A stretch of DNA of 64,000 nucleotides, taken from NCBI GenBank assembly GCA_903934295.1, contig CAIZNI010000019.1, forward strand, positions 1 through 64,000, written 5' to 3'. The notes under the pieces were generated by a model. The model was not told the origin of the DNA. It searched no databases and worked only from the letters and a program-made list of their open reading frames with translations. The position numbers and the translations under genes are program-made. Within the stretch, counting starts at the first letter, position 1; the number at the start of each line of letters is the position of its first letter. This stretch comes from an uncultured beta proteobacterium (GTDB lineage: Bacteria; Pseudomonadota; Gammaproteobacteria; Burkholderiales; Burkholderiaceae_E). Shown here in pieces: positions 1 through 9,171 of this stretch.

Positions 1-1
1 C

Positions 2-259
2 CTGCGCGGCCTGCTCACCACCTTCATCAGCGACCGGCGCGTCTCCGAGGTCTCGAAAGGCTATGCCATCGAGCTTCAGTACGCGGGCGGCCGGATCTTC
101 CTGAAGACCTTCCGCGAGACCACTCCCAATGACCCCCTCGAGCTCCAGACCCGATCCGGCGCGGCTTCCTCTGCACCCGCTGAACCCACAGCACCGGCGT
201 CCGATGCGCCCACGCCTTCCGCTGCACCTGCTGTGCCTGCTGGCGCCCCTGCTCGCTGA
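2..259 (+). CDS. traE: TraE-like conjugation protein, C-terminal part (cut by window edge)
   Basis: The frame is open from the left edge to a TGA at 257-259. Its first about 45 residues resemble the end of TraE, a bitopic inner-membrane component of F-type conjugative pilus assembly (VirB8-like position): the segment LRGLLTTFISDRRVSEVSKG followed by an aromatic/basic strand ending FLKTFRETTP. A Pro/Ala-rich tail of about 35 residues follows, longer than usual for the family. It precedes traK, matching the traL-E-K-B order of F and SXT-like elements, and overlaps the traK start by 56 bp. The family call rests on position and on this short match. Confidence 0.65.
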   Translation: MRGLLTTFISDRRVSEVSKGYAIELQYAGGRIFLKTFRETTPNDPLELQTRSGAASSAPAEPTAPASDAPTPSAAPAVPAGAPAR

Positions 260-917
260 GCCCGCGCTCGCGCAGCAGGTCGTGGATGCCCGCGACGGCG
301 CCACCGTGCTGGCCCGGGTCTCGCGTCAGGAAGTCACCCGCATCGCGTTCGAGCGTTCGCGGGTGCGCCGGGTCACCGGCAACGCCAACGAGTTCGTGCT
401 GGAGAAGGACGACGAGCGCGGCCAGGTCTTCATCCGGCCTGCCGATCCGCAATCCACCAAGCCGATCAACCTCTTCGTGAGCAGCGACCGGGGCACGGTG
501 TCGCTGCTGCTTCAGCCGGTAGACGTGCCCGGCGACTCGATCGTGATCCGCGAGCCGCGCGCCACGGCAGATGCGCCGCCGCGCCTGGAAGCCAGCAGCC
601 GCCACGTGCGCACCCTGAAGAACCTGCTGGTGGCGCTCGCCGACGACAGCCTCCCGGAGGACATGGAGGTACGCGAGCCCGGGCGCGACATCGCGCTCTG
701 GACCGGAACCCGGCTCACGCTGGAGCGCGTGCTGTTGGGCACCCACCTGGTGGCCGAGAAGTACCGCCTGGCCAACACTGGCGCCGCTGCGCTGACTCTG
801 CACGAGCCCGACCTGCACAAGCGCGGCGTGATGGCCGTGAGCGTGGAGCGCGCAAGCCTGCAGCCTGGCGAGGCCACGCCCGTCTTCGTGATCCGGGAGC
901 GCCGCAGCGATGACTGA
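204..917 (+). CDS. traK: TraK, secretin-like outer-membrane core component
   Basis: TraK forms the outer-membrane ring of F-type conjugative secretion with TraB and TraV (VirB9-like role). The ATG at 204 is chosen because it starts directly with a good signal peptide (MRPRLPLHLLCLLAPLLAEP, then ALA before QQVVDARDGA); the in-frame ATG at 129 would add 25 residues before that signal. The mature protein is beta-rich, as expected, and about 237 residues long in total. It overlaps traB by 8 bp, indicating translational coupling. The order K-B-(dsbC)-V-C supports the assignment. Confidence 0.85.
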   Translation: MRPRLPLHLLCLLAPLLAEPALAQQVVDARDGATVLARVSRQEVTRIAFERSRVRRVTGNANEFVLEKDDERGQVFIRPADPQSTKPINLFVSSDRGTVSLLLQPVDVPGDSIVIREPRATADAPPRLEASSRHVRTLKNLLVALADDSLPEDMEVREPGRDIALWTGTRLTLERVLLGTHLVAEKYRLANTGAAALTLHEPDLHKRGVMAVSVERASLQPGEATPVFVIRERRSDD

Positions 918-2373
918 GCAACCTCTGCCGCCCGGCAATGTCGACGCACCCGCAGGTGCGAGCGCCGAGCGCATCAAGCGCCGCCAGTACCTGCTGCTGG
1001 CCGGGATCGCCGGGGTGATCGTCGCCGGCACCGTCGTGTCGGTGTCTCTTACCGGATCGGGCACCAGCAGCGAGCCCGCCCCTCGGCCCAAGTCCACCAA
1101 CATTCTCTCGCCCGGCGCCCAGGTCGATCCACGGGATGCTTGGCGCGGCCAGGCCGATGCGCAGCTGCGCTCCATCGAGCAGCGCTCGCGCGAACTCACG
1201 CAGCGCGGGAGCGAGCTCGAAGGCCAGAGCCGCGACATGATGGAGCGGCTCAAGCGGCTGGAAGCGGGCAACGCGGGCACCCCGGCAGGCCGCGCCGACA
1301 CCGGTGGCCTCACACCGCTGCCCCCGCCGCCGCTGCCCGCGCCCGCGGCTCGGCCGAACTTCGGCCCGGATCCGGTGGCGACACCGCCTGCGGCCAACCC
1401 GGCGCAGAGGCTTCCGCCTCCGCCGACGCCCGCCACCCTGCCAGCTCCTGCGGCCCCGCGCACCGGTCTGCCCGGTGGCCCCGGCGCCGCGCCGTCCGGC
1501 CTGGGCTCCGGTGGCATCGTCAGCATCACGCTGGCCGACCCGGCCGCCGTGCGCACCGGCGCCTCATCCGGTGCACCAGGATCGACCGACGCCACCGGCA
1601 AGCCTGCCTCGCCTTCTCGCGATACCCGCCGGTACCTGCCCAGCGGCAGCTTCACCCGCGCCCTGCTGCTCGGCGGGCTCGACGCGCCCACGGGCGGCCA
1701 GGCCCAGCGCAATCCGCAGCCGGTGCTGCTGCGCCTGCTCGATCACGCGGTGCTGCCGAACCAGTTCCGCGGCCGCATCAAGGAGTGCTTCGTGGTCGGC
1801 GCCGGCTACGGCGACGTGAGCGCCGAGCGCGCCTACATCCGCACCGAGTCGCTGTCCTGCGTCACACGCGACGGCAACGCGATCGACGTGCCGATCCGCG
1901 GCTATGTGGCCGGTGAGGACGGCAAGGCCGGCATGCGCGGGCGTCTGGTCTCCAAGCAGGGGCAGATCCTCGCCAACGCCCTGCTGGCCGGTGTGGCCAG
2001 CGGCATCGGCACCGCGTTCCAGCAGAGCGCCACCACGGTCTCGGTCTCGCCGCTGGGCACCACCGGCACGGTGGACCCGGGCAAGCAGTTGCAGGCAGGC
2101 CTGGGAACCGGCGTGGGCCGCGCCCTCGACCGGCTCGCCCAGTACTACATCACGCTGGCCGAGAAGGTCTTCCCGGTGATCGAGATCGATGCAGGCCGCA
2201 CTGTGGACGTGGTCCTCACCCAGGGCATCGCGCTCGGGCAGTCGCTGGACGGCACCCGCCCCGATGGCGCGAACGCCAACGCGAACACCGACCCCGACCG
2301 CGACGCCTTCCCGCACCTCGCGCGCCGCACCCCCACCGCACGGAGAACCACCGATGAAGACGACGAAGACTGA
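910..2373 (+). CDS. traB: TraB, inner- to outer-membrane channel scaffold (VirB10-like)
   Basis: TraB spans the envelope and links the inner-membrane assembly to the TraK/TraV outer ring. The 487-residue protein has a cytoplasmic head, one membrane segment at about residues 27-47, a charged coiled-coil-like stretch at about 75-120, a long Pro/Ala-rich periplasmic spacer to about 195, and a C-terminal conserved domain containing a Gly-rich channel region (GVASGIGTAFQQS). This is the classic TraB/VirB10 layout. It overlaps traK upstream and dsbC downstream, with an acidic tail (TTDEDDED). The start is an ATG 8 bp inside traK. Confidence 0.9.
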   Translation: MTEQPLPPGNVDAPAGASAERIKRRQYLLLAGIAGVIVAGTVVSVSLTGSGTSSEPAPRPKSTNILSPGAQVDPRDAWRGQADAQLRSIEQRSRELTQRGSELEGQSRDMMERLKRLEAGNAGTPAGRADTGGLTPLPPPPLPAPAARPNFGPDPVATPPAANPAQRLPPPPTPATLPAPAAPRTGLPGGPGAAPSGLGSGGIVSITLADPAAVRTGASSGAPGSTDATGKPASPSRDTRRYLPSGSFTRALLLGGLDAPTGGQAQRNPQPVLLRLLDHAVLPNQFRGRIKECFVVGAGYGDVSAERAYIRTESLSCVTRDGNAIDVPIRGYVAGEDGKAGMRGRLVSKQGQILANALLAGVASGIGTAFQQSATTVSVSPLGTTGTVDPGKQLQAGLGTGVGRALDRLAQYYITLAEKVFPVIEIDAGRTVDVVLTQGIALGQSLDGTRPDGANANANTDPDRDAFPHLARRTPTARRTTDEDDED

Positions 2374-3316
2374 CCTGGCCGCGCGCACCCCCAACCGCGC
2401 CCGCCATGCCGCCACGCTCGCGACCGCGCTGGCCACGACCCTGGCGGCCAGCCTGTACGCCAACCCGCTCGCCGCCCAACCCGCCGCCTCGCCAAAGACC
2501 GGTGCCGCGACGGCCACCCGCGCCGCGCCGACAGGACAGGCGCAGGCCGGCTCGCCCGCCCAGGCTCAAGCGGCGTCAGCCACCCAAGGCGTAGTTCGAT
2601 CGACCGGCACGCCGATCGGATCCGAACCGGCCGACGCCAGCACCCTCGTCGAGCGCCTGCAGGCGCTCTACCCCTCCACCCGCTTCGGCGCGATCCACCC
2701 CACGGCCTGGCCCGGCGTCTTCGAGGTGGCGATGGGCGCCAACCTCGCCTACGTCGATGCGACCGGCCGCTACTTCCTGTTCGGCCACCTCTACGACATG
2801 CGCCAGCAGCGCGACCTCACGGCCGAGCGCAAGGATGCGATGGCCCGCATCGATTTCGGGAGCCTGCCGCTGGCCGATGCGCTGACCGAGGTCCGGGGCA
2901 AGGGCACGCGCAGGCTGGCGATCTTCAGCGACCCGGACTGCCCCTACTGCCGCCGGCTGGAAGCCGAACTGCGCGGCCTGAACGACATCACGATCCACAC
3001 CTTCCTGATGCCGCTGGCCTCGCTGCACCCGGCCGCGCGCGGGAAGGCCATGTCGGTGTGGTGCGCGAGCGACCGCCTCGCCACCTGGCAGGCGCTGATG
3101 CTGCGCGATGCGATGCCGCCCAAGGCGGACTGCCCGCACCCGGTGGATCGCAACGTGGCGCTGGGTGAGCAACTCGGGATCAACGGCACACCGACCCTGA
3201 TCGCGGGCGACGGTCGCGTCCTCGCGGGTGCCGCCAGCAGGGATCAGATCGAGGCCTGGCTGTCGCGCCCCGGGGCGGATGCCCCCAACGCAGCGGCGGG
3301 GAGTAGCGCCCGATGA
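2354..3316 (+). CDS. dsbC: DsbC-like periplasmic disulfide isomerase of the transfer operon
   Basis: A thioredoxin-fold disulfide isomerase is common in SXT-like transfer operons, where it helps fold Cys-rich TraN, TraU and TraH. The 320-residue protein begins with a long cleavable signal (residues about 1-41, ending LAA), then a DsbC-type dimerisation region and a thioredoxin domain with the active site CPYC at residues 196-199 in FSDPDCPYC, and the cis-proline loop GINGTPTL. The ATG at 2354, inside the end of traB, is chosen because it starts the signal peptide; the frame is open further upstream but that overlaps traB deeply. CPYC differs from the CGYC of E. coli DsbC. Confidence 0.88.
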   Translation: MKTTKTDLAARTPNRARHAATLATALATTLAASLYANPLAAQPAASPKTGAATATRAAPTGQAQAGSPAQAQAASATQGVVRSTGTPIGSEPADASTLVERLQALYPSTRFGAIHPTAWPGVFEVAMGANLAYVDATGRYFLFGHLYDMRQQRDLTAERKDAMARIDFGSLPLADALTEVRGKGTRRLAIFSDPDCPYCRRLEAELRGLNDITIHTFLMPLASLHPAARGKAMSVWCASDRLATWQALMLRDAMPPKADCPHPVDRNVALGEQLGINGTPTLIAGDGRVLAGAASRDQIEAWLSRPGADAPNAAAGSSAR

Positions 3317-4020
3317 AGGGCGCGCACCTGGCGGCCAACTGCCGACCATCTCCCCGAGCGCTGCGCCTTACCGCTCTCCTCGCAGGCACCGCCGTGCTGG
3401 GTCTGAGCGGCTGTGCCTCGAACCTGTCGGGCGTCGGCGGCACCCCGACCTATGCCTGCAAGGCCCCGGCAGGCGCGCAGTGCACTTCGGTGTCCGGTGT
3501 CTACGCCAACGTCGGACAAGGCGCCCGGCAATTGCTCGGATCGGATGCGCCGCGCGCGGTTGGATCCGGAGCGCTGGGGACGCCCGTCGCCGACGCGACG
3601 TCCCACGGCCCGGTGGTTCGCAGCGGCGCTGGCGCACCTGCCCCCAAGGCATCCCCCGCTGAGACCCGGCCTGCGCCCGCGCCGGCAAGCGGCGCGACCA
3701 CAGTTGCCCCGACCGCACCTTCCGGTGCGGTGCCCGCCCAATCCACCGCCGCCCTGCGCACCGCCCCCCGCGTCCTGCGCCTTTGGATCGCTCCCTGGGA
3801 AGACAGCGACGGCGACCTGCACGAAGCCTCCACCGTCCACGTGCTGATCGATCGCGGCCGCTGGCTGATCGAGCGGGTCCGCCCCGCACCGCGTGGACCG
3901 CGCATGGGCGTCACCCCGCCCTCCGCTCCCAGCACTGCGCCGACGAGCGCACCACCTGGCAGTCAGGCGTCCGGCATCAGCCCCCGCGCCAACCCATCCC
4001 TCGACCAACCCGAGCCCTGA
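3313..4020 (+). CDS. traV: TraV lipoprotein
   Basis: TraV is an outer-membrane lipoprotein that completes the TraK-TraB channel (VirB7-like role). The lipobox LSGC follows a hydrophobic stretch (LTALLAGTAVLGLSGCASNL), and the mature start contains the two conserved cysteines in TPTYACKAPAGAQCTSVSGVY typical of TraV. The rest is Pro/Ala-rich with a conserved RVLRLWIAPWEDSDGDLHE block, then RWLIERVRP. The 235-residue start overlaps the dsbC stop (ATGA). A four-base gap separates it from traC. Confidence 0.88.
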   Translation: MKGAHLAANCRPSPRALRLTALLAGTAVLGLSGCASNLSGVGGTPTYACKAPAGAQCTSVSGVYANVGQGARQLLGSDAPRAVGSGALGTPVADATSHGPVVRSGAGAPAPKASPAETRPAPAPASGATTVAPTAPSGAVPAQSTAALRTAPRVLRLWIAPWEDSDGDLHEASTVHVLIDRGRWLIERVRPAPRGPRMGVTPPSAPSTAPTSAPPGSQASGISPRANPSLDQPEP

Positions 4021-4023
4021 GCC

Positions 4024-6582
4024 ATGCTGCGCACCCTGATCGACGACCTGGACGGTGCACTGCGCGCCACGCGCATCGGCGAGTTGCTGCGCCCGCCCAG
4101 TGCCGGGCCGCTGCCGCGCAACGACGCCGACTCCTTCTCCCACTGGCTGCCCTACCGCGCCTGGCTCGAGGACCGGCAGGTCTTCGTCAACCGCGACGCC
4201 CTGGGCTTCTGCCTGGAGCTGCGCCCGCAGTCCGGGGCGGACGAGGAGATGTCGCGCATCCTCACGTCCCTTTATGAGGCCGCACCGGCCGGAACCGGCA
4301 TCCAGTTCCACTTGCTCGCTAGCCCCGACATCCGTGGTCCGCTCGGCGCCTACGCCGACCTGCGCGTGCCCGACGAATTCATCCCCGAACTGAACGAGCG
4401 CGGCCGGCTGGGCCGGCACACCAACATCCACCGCACGCTGGCCCGCCGCCGGGTCGGGCACTACCTGCGCGGCGCTCGCCAGTCCCTGCTGCCCAACCAG
4501 AGCTACCTGCTGCGGCGCTTCCGGCTGGTGGCCAGCGTCTGCCTGCCCGGCAGCCCGGAGAACCTCGGGCGCATCGACGAACTCCTGCTCCTGCGCGACG
4601 GTATGCGCGCCACGCTGCACGCCGCCGGCTTCCCTTCCCGCCCGTGGACGGCCGGTGACCTCATCAACTGGGTCTCCGCCCTGCTCGATCCCCACCGGCA
4701 GGTGGGTGACGGCCTGCCGCTCACCTACGACGCCGGGCGCGAACTGCGCGATCAGGTGCTCGACCCGGCGACGATGCTGGTGATCCGACCCGGCGGCATC
4801 ACGCTGGCCAATCCGGTGGCCGAGGCTCAGGAAATGCGGCTGCTGTCGGTGCGCTCGTTCCCGCCACGCTTTGCGCTGTGGAACATGGGCAGCCTGATCG
4901 GCGACCTCTACCAGGCGACGCTGCAGTACCCCTGCCCCTTCATGATCACGCTCGGCGTGCACGTGCTGGACGCCGAGGCCACCCGCAACTGGGCGTATCT
5001 GAAGGCCGCCCGCGCCACCACCAACGCCACCAGCTACATGGCGCGCTTCCTGCCCGACATGCAGGAGCGCAAGGCCGACTGGGACATCGTGCTCAAGGCC
5101 CTGGACGACGGCCAGCAGCTGGTGGACCTGCAGCACCAGGTGGCGCTCTTCGCTGCGCCCGAGGCGATGGCCCGCGCCGAGCAGGCCGCCCGATCGATCT
5201 TCCGGGCGCGCGGCTTCGAGCTGTCGCGGGACACGATGATGATGGCCCAGGGGCTGATCGGCTCACTCCCCATGACGCTGTCGCCGCCCTTCCACGGCGA
5301 TCTCTCGCGCATGAAGCGGGTGAGCACCAAGACCTCGGCCAACGCGGTGCACCTGGCACCGCTGGTGGCCGAGTGGCAAGGCACCGGCACCCCGGTGCTG
5401 ATGCTGGGCGGCCGGCGCGGCCAGCTCATGCCGCTGGACGTGTACGACAACCCGGCCGGCAACTACAACGTGGCGATCGCCGGCACCTCGGGCTCGGGCA
5501 AGTCGCTGCTGCTGAACGAGATCGCCATGTCGTATCTCGGCACCGGCGCCCGGGTCTGGATCATCGACGTCGGCCGCTCCTACGAGAAGGCCTGCCGCAA
5601 CGTCGGCGGCAGCTTCATCGAGTTCACCGAGAGCGCCGGGATCTCGCTCAACCCCTTCAGCTTCGTCGAGGACATCGACGAGGACATGGAGCTGCTGCAG
5701 CCGCTGCTCGCCCAGATGGTCTCGCCGCGCGAGGCGCTGGATGGCTTTCGGTACTCGACGCTGGGTGCGGCCATCAAGAAGGTCTGGAAGGCCAAGGGCC
5801 GCGCAATGACGATCACCGACATCCACGCGCTCCTGGCCACCGGCCGTCTGGACGACGACGCCAATGCGGAGGCCGAAGGCGACCGCCGGCTCAAGGACCT
5901 GGCCGCGATGCTGGCGCCGTACGCGCGCGAAGGCACCTACGGCAAGTACTTCGACCGCGAGGCGAGCATCGACTTCTCGAGCGACTTCATCGTGCTCGAA
6001 CTCGAGGAGCTCAAAGCCAAGAAGGATCTGCAGACGGTGGTGCTGCTGATCGTCATGTACCGCATCACCCGCGAGATGTACTTCACCCGCGATCGCAAGA
6101 AGATCGTGATCATCGACGAGGCCTGGGACCTGCTCTCGGGCGGGGCGACGGCCGAGTTCATCGAAGCCGGCTACCGCCGGGCGCGCAAGTACAAGGGCGC
6201 CTTCATGTCGGCCACCCAGGGCGTGGACGACTACTACCGCAACCCGGCGGCCAAGGCGGCACTGGACAACTCCGACTGGATGTTCCTGCTGCGCCAGAAG
6301 CCTGAGTCCATCGAGATGATGGACAAGCTCGGCCAGCTCACCATGGACGACGCCATGAAGCGGCTGCTGCAGTCGCTGCGGACCGAGCATGGCGCGTATT
6401 CGGAGGTCTTCATCCACTCGCCGGCTGGCAACGGGGTCGGGCGCCTGATCGTCGACCCCTACAGCCTGCTGCTCTTCTCCAGCCGGGCGGAAGACTTCAG
6501 CGCGATCAACGCGAAGCGCTCCGAAGGCCTGTCGGTATCGCAGGCCATCGACGCGGTGCTGGCCGAGCGGGGGCAGGCGTGA
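4024..6582 (+). CDS. traC: TraC, conjugation ATPase (VirB4 family)
   Basis: TraC is the cytoplasmic VirB4-type ATPase that powers pilus assembly and substrate transfer. The protein has 852 residues, the normal size. The N-terminal half is the TraC/VirB4 N domain; the C-terminal half is the RecA-like motor with Walker A GTSGSGKS at about residues 487-494 and Walker B VIIDEAWDLL with D698-E699, then a conserved SATQGVDDYY segment. It is the longest gene of the operon and is followed by a GTGA overlap with the trbI-like gene. Confidence 0.95.
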   Translation: MLRTLIDDLDGALRATRIGELLRPPSAGPLPRNDADSFSHWLPYRAWLEDRQVFVNRDALGFCLELRPQSGADEEMSRILTSLYEAAPAGTGIQFHLLASPDIRGPLGAYADLRVPDEFIPELNERGRLGRHTNIHRTLARRRVGHYLRGARQSLLPNQSYLLRRFRLVASVCLPGSPENLGRIDELLLLRDGMRATLHAAGFPSRPWTAGDLINWVSALLDPHRQVGDGLPLTYDAGRELRDQVLDPATMLVIRPGGITLANPVAEAQEMRLLSVRSFPPRFALWNMGSLIGDLYQATLQYPCPFMITLGVHVLDAEATRNWAYLKAARATTNATSYMARFLPDMQERKADWDIVLKALDDGQQLVDLQHQVALFAAPEAMARAEQAARSIFRARGFELSRDTMMMAQGLIGSLPMTLSPPFHGDLSRMKRVSTKTSANAVHLAPLVAEWQGTGTPVLMLGGRRGQLMPLDVYDNPAGNYNVAIAGTSGSGKSLLLNEIAMSYLGTGARVWIIDVGRSYEKACRNVGGSFIEFTESAGISLNPFSFVEDIDEDMELLQPLLAQMVSPREALDGFRYSTLGAAIKKVWKAKGRAMTITDIHALLATGRLDDDANAEAEGDRRLKDLAAMLAPYAREGTYGKYFDREASIDFSSDFIVLELEELKAKKDLQTVVLLIVMYRITREMYFTRDRKKIVIIDEAWDLLSGGATAEFIEAGYRRARKYKGAFMSATQGVDDYYRNPAAKAALDNSDWMFLLRQKPESIEMMDKLGQLTMDDAMKRLLQSLRTEHGAYSEVFIHSPAGNGVGRLIVDPYSLLLFSSRAEDFSAINAKRSEGLSVSQAIDAVLAERGQA

Positions 6583-6959
6583 GCCGCAGCGAACTCGCCC
6601 TGATCGTCGGGCTCAACGCCGCGCTGAGCCTCGCGCTGGTGGCGGCCGCTTCCTGGCTGCTGCCGGCTTCCGGGCAGCGCCTGGCCACCGTGGACATCGC
6701 CTCGCTCTACCGCGCCAAGGAAGGCCAGGTCACCGCGCAACTGCTGCGCCGGGATGCCAGCGACACCGACCGCGCCGCCGCCCTGCGCGAGGCTGCCGCC
6801 TTCGGTGAGCAGCTCGACCGGCTGGTGGCAAGGCTGCCGGCCGAGTGCCGTTGCCTCGTCTTCACCCAGGGCGCACTGATCGGGTCTGGTGCCGGCAGCC
6901 GCATCGCCGACCTCACACCACAGCTTCGCCGGCAACTCGGACTGGAGGAATCGCGATGA
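6579..6959 (+). CDS. TrbI-like F-type conjugation protein
   Basis: A 126-residue bitopic protein: one membrane segment at about residues 6-28 and a soluble periplasmic domain ending in the motif LPAECRCLVFTQGALIG, which matches the conserved core of the F-type TrbI family (often ECQCLV in that family). TrbI influences pilus extension and retraction. It lies between traC and the S26 peptidase/traW, as in F and SXT-like operons. The start is a GTG overlapping the traC stop and its own stop overlaps the next ATG, so it is translationally coupled on both sides. Confidence 0.72.
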   Translation: MSRSELALIVGLNAALSLALVAAASWLLPASGQRLATVDIASLYRAKEGQVTAQLLRRDASDTDRAAALREAAAFGEQLDRLVARLPAECRCLVFTQGALIGSGAGSRIADLTPQLRRQLGLEESR

Positions 6960-7531
6960 GCCCGACCCCGATCACGCGAACGCTGCGTTTCGGGCTGGAA
7001 CCACGCGCCCTTCTGGCAGCGACATGGGCGCGCTTCGACGCCGCTCAGTTCCGCATCCGAACCGCAGCGCACCTGCGCCGCTGGGGCCTCGCCTACGCCG
7101 CCGCCCTGGCAGGCGCGTTCTGGTTCCACACCCACTACGCGCTCGGCCTGAACGCCACGCACAGCCTGCCGGGGACGCTGTACCTGATCGAGCGTGGCGC
7201 GCCTCCGCAGCGCGGCGAGCACGTCGCCTTCCGCTGGGCGGGGGGTGGCCCCTACCCGGCCGGCGTCACCTTCATCAAGGTGATGGCCGGACAGCCGGGC
7301 GACACGGTAGCCCGCGACGGCGTCACCTTCGTCGTTGCCGGCACCGCGCTCGGCCAGGCCAAGCCGACGAGCCGTCGCGGCGAGCCGCTCGAACCCGGCC
7401 CCACCGGCACCCTGCCCGAGGGTCGCTACTTCGTCTTCGCGCCGCACCCCGACAGCCTGGATTCGCGCTACGCGCTGACCAGCTGGATCGCACGCGAGCA
7501 GATCATCGGACGGGCCCGTGCGATTTTCTGA
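6956..7531 (+). CDS. TraF/TrhF-type S26 signal peptidase of the conjugation operon
   Basis: A 191-residue type I (S26) peptidase of the kind that matures or cyclises the conjugative pilin in SXT and IncP systems. It has an N-terminal membrane anchor at about 42-58, the nucleophile region THSLPGTLY with Ser70, and the general-base region FIKVMAGQPGDTV with Lys108, then a C-terminal conserved SLDSRYALTSWI box. The ATG at 6956 overlaps the preceding stop (ATGA) and is preferred over in-frame upstream codons that would run deep into the previous gene. It should not be confused with the thioredoxin-like TraF at 12584. Confidence 0.85.
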   Translation: MSPTPITRTLRFGLEPRALLAATWARFDAAQFRIRTAAHLRRWGLAYAAALAGAFWFHTHYALGLNATHSLPGTLYLIERGAPPQRGEHVAFRWAGGGPYPAGVTFIKVMAGQPGDTVARDGVTFVVAGTALGQAKPTSRRGEPLEPGPTGTLPEGRYFVFAPHPDSLDSRYALTSWIAREQIIGRARAIF

Positions 7532-8156
7532 TCGAGCCCGCTTCGCAGCGCTGCTGCTCGCGGCCGCAACCGCGGCAATCTACCCCTCGGCCCACGCCCA
7601 GCACCTGGGCGTGATCGGCCCGGTGTATCCGATCGCCGAGCCAAGCCTGCTCGCGCTCATCCAGTCCAAGCTGCGCGAACTCACCGCCAACGGTGGACTG
7701 GAGCGCCTGCAGCGCGAAAGCCAGGCGCGGATCCGCCGCCAGATCGAAGATCCCGCTCCGGTAGCGGGCCTCACCCGGACGGCGACCGCCCGGACCTTTC
7801 ACTTCGACCCGAGCATCGAAGTGCCGTACCCGATCAGCGATGCGGACGGCCGCCTGATCGTGGCGCCGGGCACGCGCGTGAACCCGCTGGACGTGGTCTC
7901 GCTGTCGCGTCCGCTCTTCTTCTTCGACGCCAGAGATGCCGAGCAGGTCGAGCGTGCCCGCCGCGAGCTTGCCGAGCAACGCGGCCAGGTGAAGCTGATC
8001 CTCATCGGCGGCTCCTATCTCGACCTGATGCGCCGCTGGAAGCAGACCGTCTACTACGACCAGCAGGGCCTGCTCACCACGCGGCTGGGCATCCGCCAGG
8101 TACCCGCCCGCGTCACCCAGGACGGCCGAAGGCTGCGCATCGATGAACTGCGCTGA
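7518..8156 (+). CDS. traW: TraW pilus assembly protein
   Basis: A 212-residue secreted protein with a signal peptide (residues about 1-28, ending AHAQ). The mature start GVIGPVYPIAEPSLL and the later PLFFFDARDAEQV and KLILIGGSY blocks are typical TraW. TraW acts in the periplasm with TraU and TrbC in pilus assembly. The start is a GTG 14 bp inside the peptidase gene; the end overlaps traU by 14 bp. Confidence 0.9.
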   Translation: MRFSDRARFAALLLAAATAAIYPSAHAQHLGVIGPVYPIAEPSLLALIQSKLRELTANGGLERLQRESQARIRRQIEDPAPVAGLTRTATARTFHFDPSIEVPYPISDADGRLIVAPGTRVNPLDVVSLSRPLFFFDARDAEQVERARRELAEQRGQVKLILIGGSYLDLMRRWKQTVYYDQQGLLTTRLGIRQVPARVTQDGRRLRIDELR

Positions 8157-9171
8157 CCTCCGTGCCCGGCTGCTGGCCCTGCTTCTGCTGGTCAGCATGC
8201 TGCTCACCCCCGCGCACGCTGCCGTGCCCACCGGCGGCGCCACCTGCCACGGGCGCTTCGCCAACCCGATCACCGACATCTGCTGGAGCTGCCTTTTTCC
8301 GCTCACGATCGGCGGCATCGGCATCGTCTCCGACGGCCAGCCCGATATCGGCAACCCGTCCTCGCCCGTCTGCTTCTGCAACAACCCGCCCCGATTGGGG
8401 ATCTCCATCGGCTTCTGGGAGCCGGTGCGCATGGTGGACGTCACCCGCACGCCGTTCTGCATGGTCGGGCTGGGTGGCCTGTCGCTGGACCCCGGCATCG
8501 GTGCACCACGCGGCGCGCAGGTCGGGCATGACTCGCAGACCCGCAACAGCTTCTATCAGGTGCACTGGTACGCGAACCCCATCCTCGCCTGGCTGGAGGT
8601 GCTGCTGGACTTCCCCTGTCTGGAGCAGGGTTCGCTCGATCTGGCCTACCTGACCGAGGTGGACCCGCTGTGGTCCGACGACGAGCTCTCGGCCATCCTC
8701 AACCCCGAGGCGGTGCTCTTCGCCAACCCGGTGGCCAAGGCCGCCTGCGCGGCCGACTGCGTGGCGGCGAGCGCGGGTTTTCCGGTGGCCAGCCTCTTCT
8801 GGTGCGCTGGCTGCCAGGGCTCGATCTACCCGATGACCGGCCACGTCACCACCCATATCGGCGGCGTGCAGGCCTCGGTACTGCTCACCCAGCGCATGAC
8901 CGCCAAGATGCACCGGCAGCTCACCACCTTCGCCACGGCTGGCTCGCGGGGCCTGTGCGGCCCCTACCCGCTGCCCATCTTCGACAAGACCCACTACAAG
9001 CTGCAGATGACCTACCCGGTGCCTGCCACCGCGAAGGTCGCCGGCCAGTGCTGCCAGCCCTACGGGCGCACCACCATGATCTGGGGCTCGGGCAAGTCCT
9101 TCCCCGTCAGCGGCGAAGACTTCAGCTACCAGATCTTCCGCAAGAGGAACTGCTGTGTCGGCGCCTGGTGA
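8143..9171 (+). CDS. traU: TraU, Cys-rich DNA transfer/pilus assembly protein
   Basis: A 342-residue Cys-rich periplasmic protein with a signal peptide (ending PAHA before AVPTGGATC). Recognisable TraU blocks are CWSCLFPLTIGGI, GFWEPVRMVDVTRTPFCMV and HGRFANPITD. About 20 cysteines are present, consistent with a need for the operon's DsbC and TraF. It overlaps traW and trbC on either side. Length matches the family. Confidence 0.95.
   Translation: MNCADLRARLLALLLLVSMLLTPAHAAVPTGGATCHGRFANPITDICWSCLFPLTIGGIGIVSDGQPDIGNPSSPVCFCNNPPRLGISIGFWEPVRMVDVTRTPFCMVGLGGLSLDPGIGAPRGAQVGHDSQTRNSFYQVHWYANPILAWLEVLLDFPCLEQGSLDLAYLTEVDPLWSDDELSAILNPEAVLFANPVAKAACAADCVAASAGFPVASLFWCAGCQGSIYPMTGHVTTHIGGVQASVLLTQRMTAKMHRQLTTFATAGSRGLCGPYPLPIFDKTHYKLQMTYPVPATAKVAGQCCQPYGRTTMIWGSGKSFPVSGEDFSYQIFRKRNCCVGAW

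Noticed and set aside
27-1712. A long open frame on the minus strand over traK and traB
   Set aside because: It is Arg/Ala/Gly-rich, overlaps two well-supported transfer genes, and is the usual antisense frame of high-GC coding DNA.
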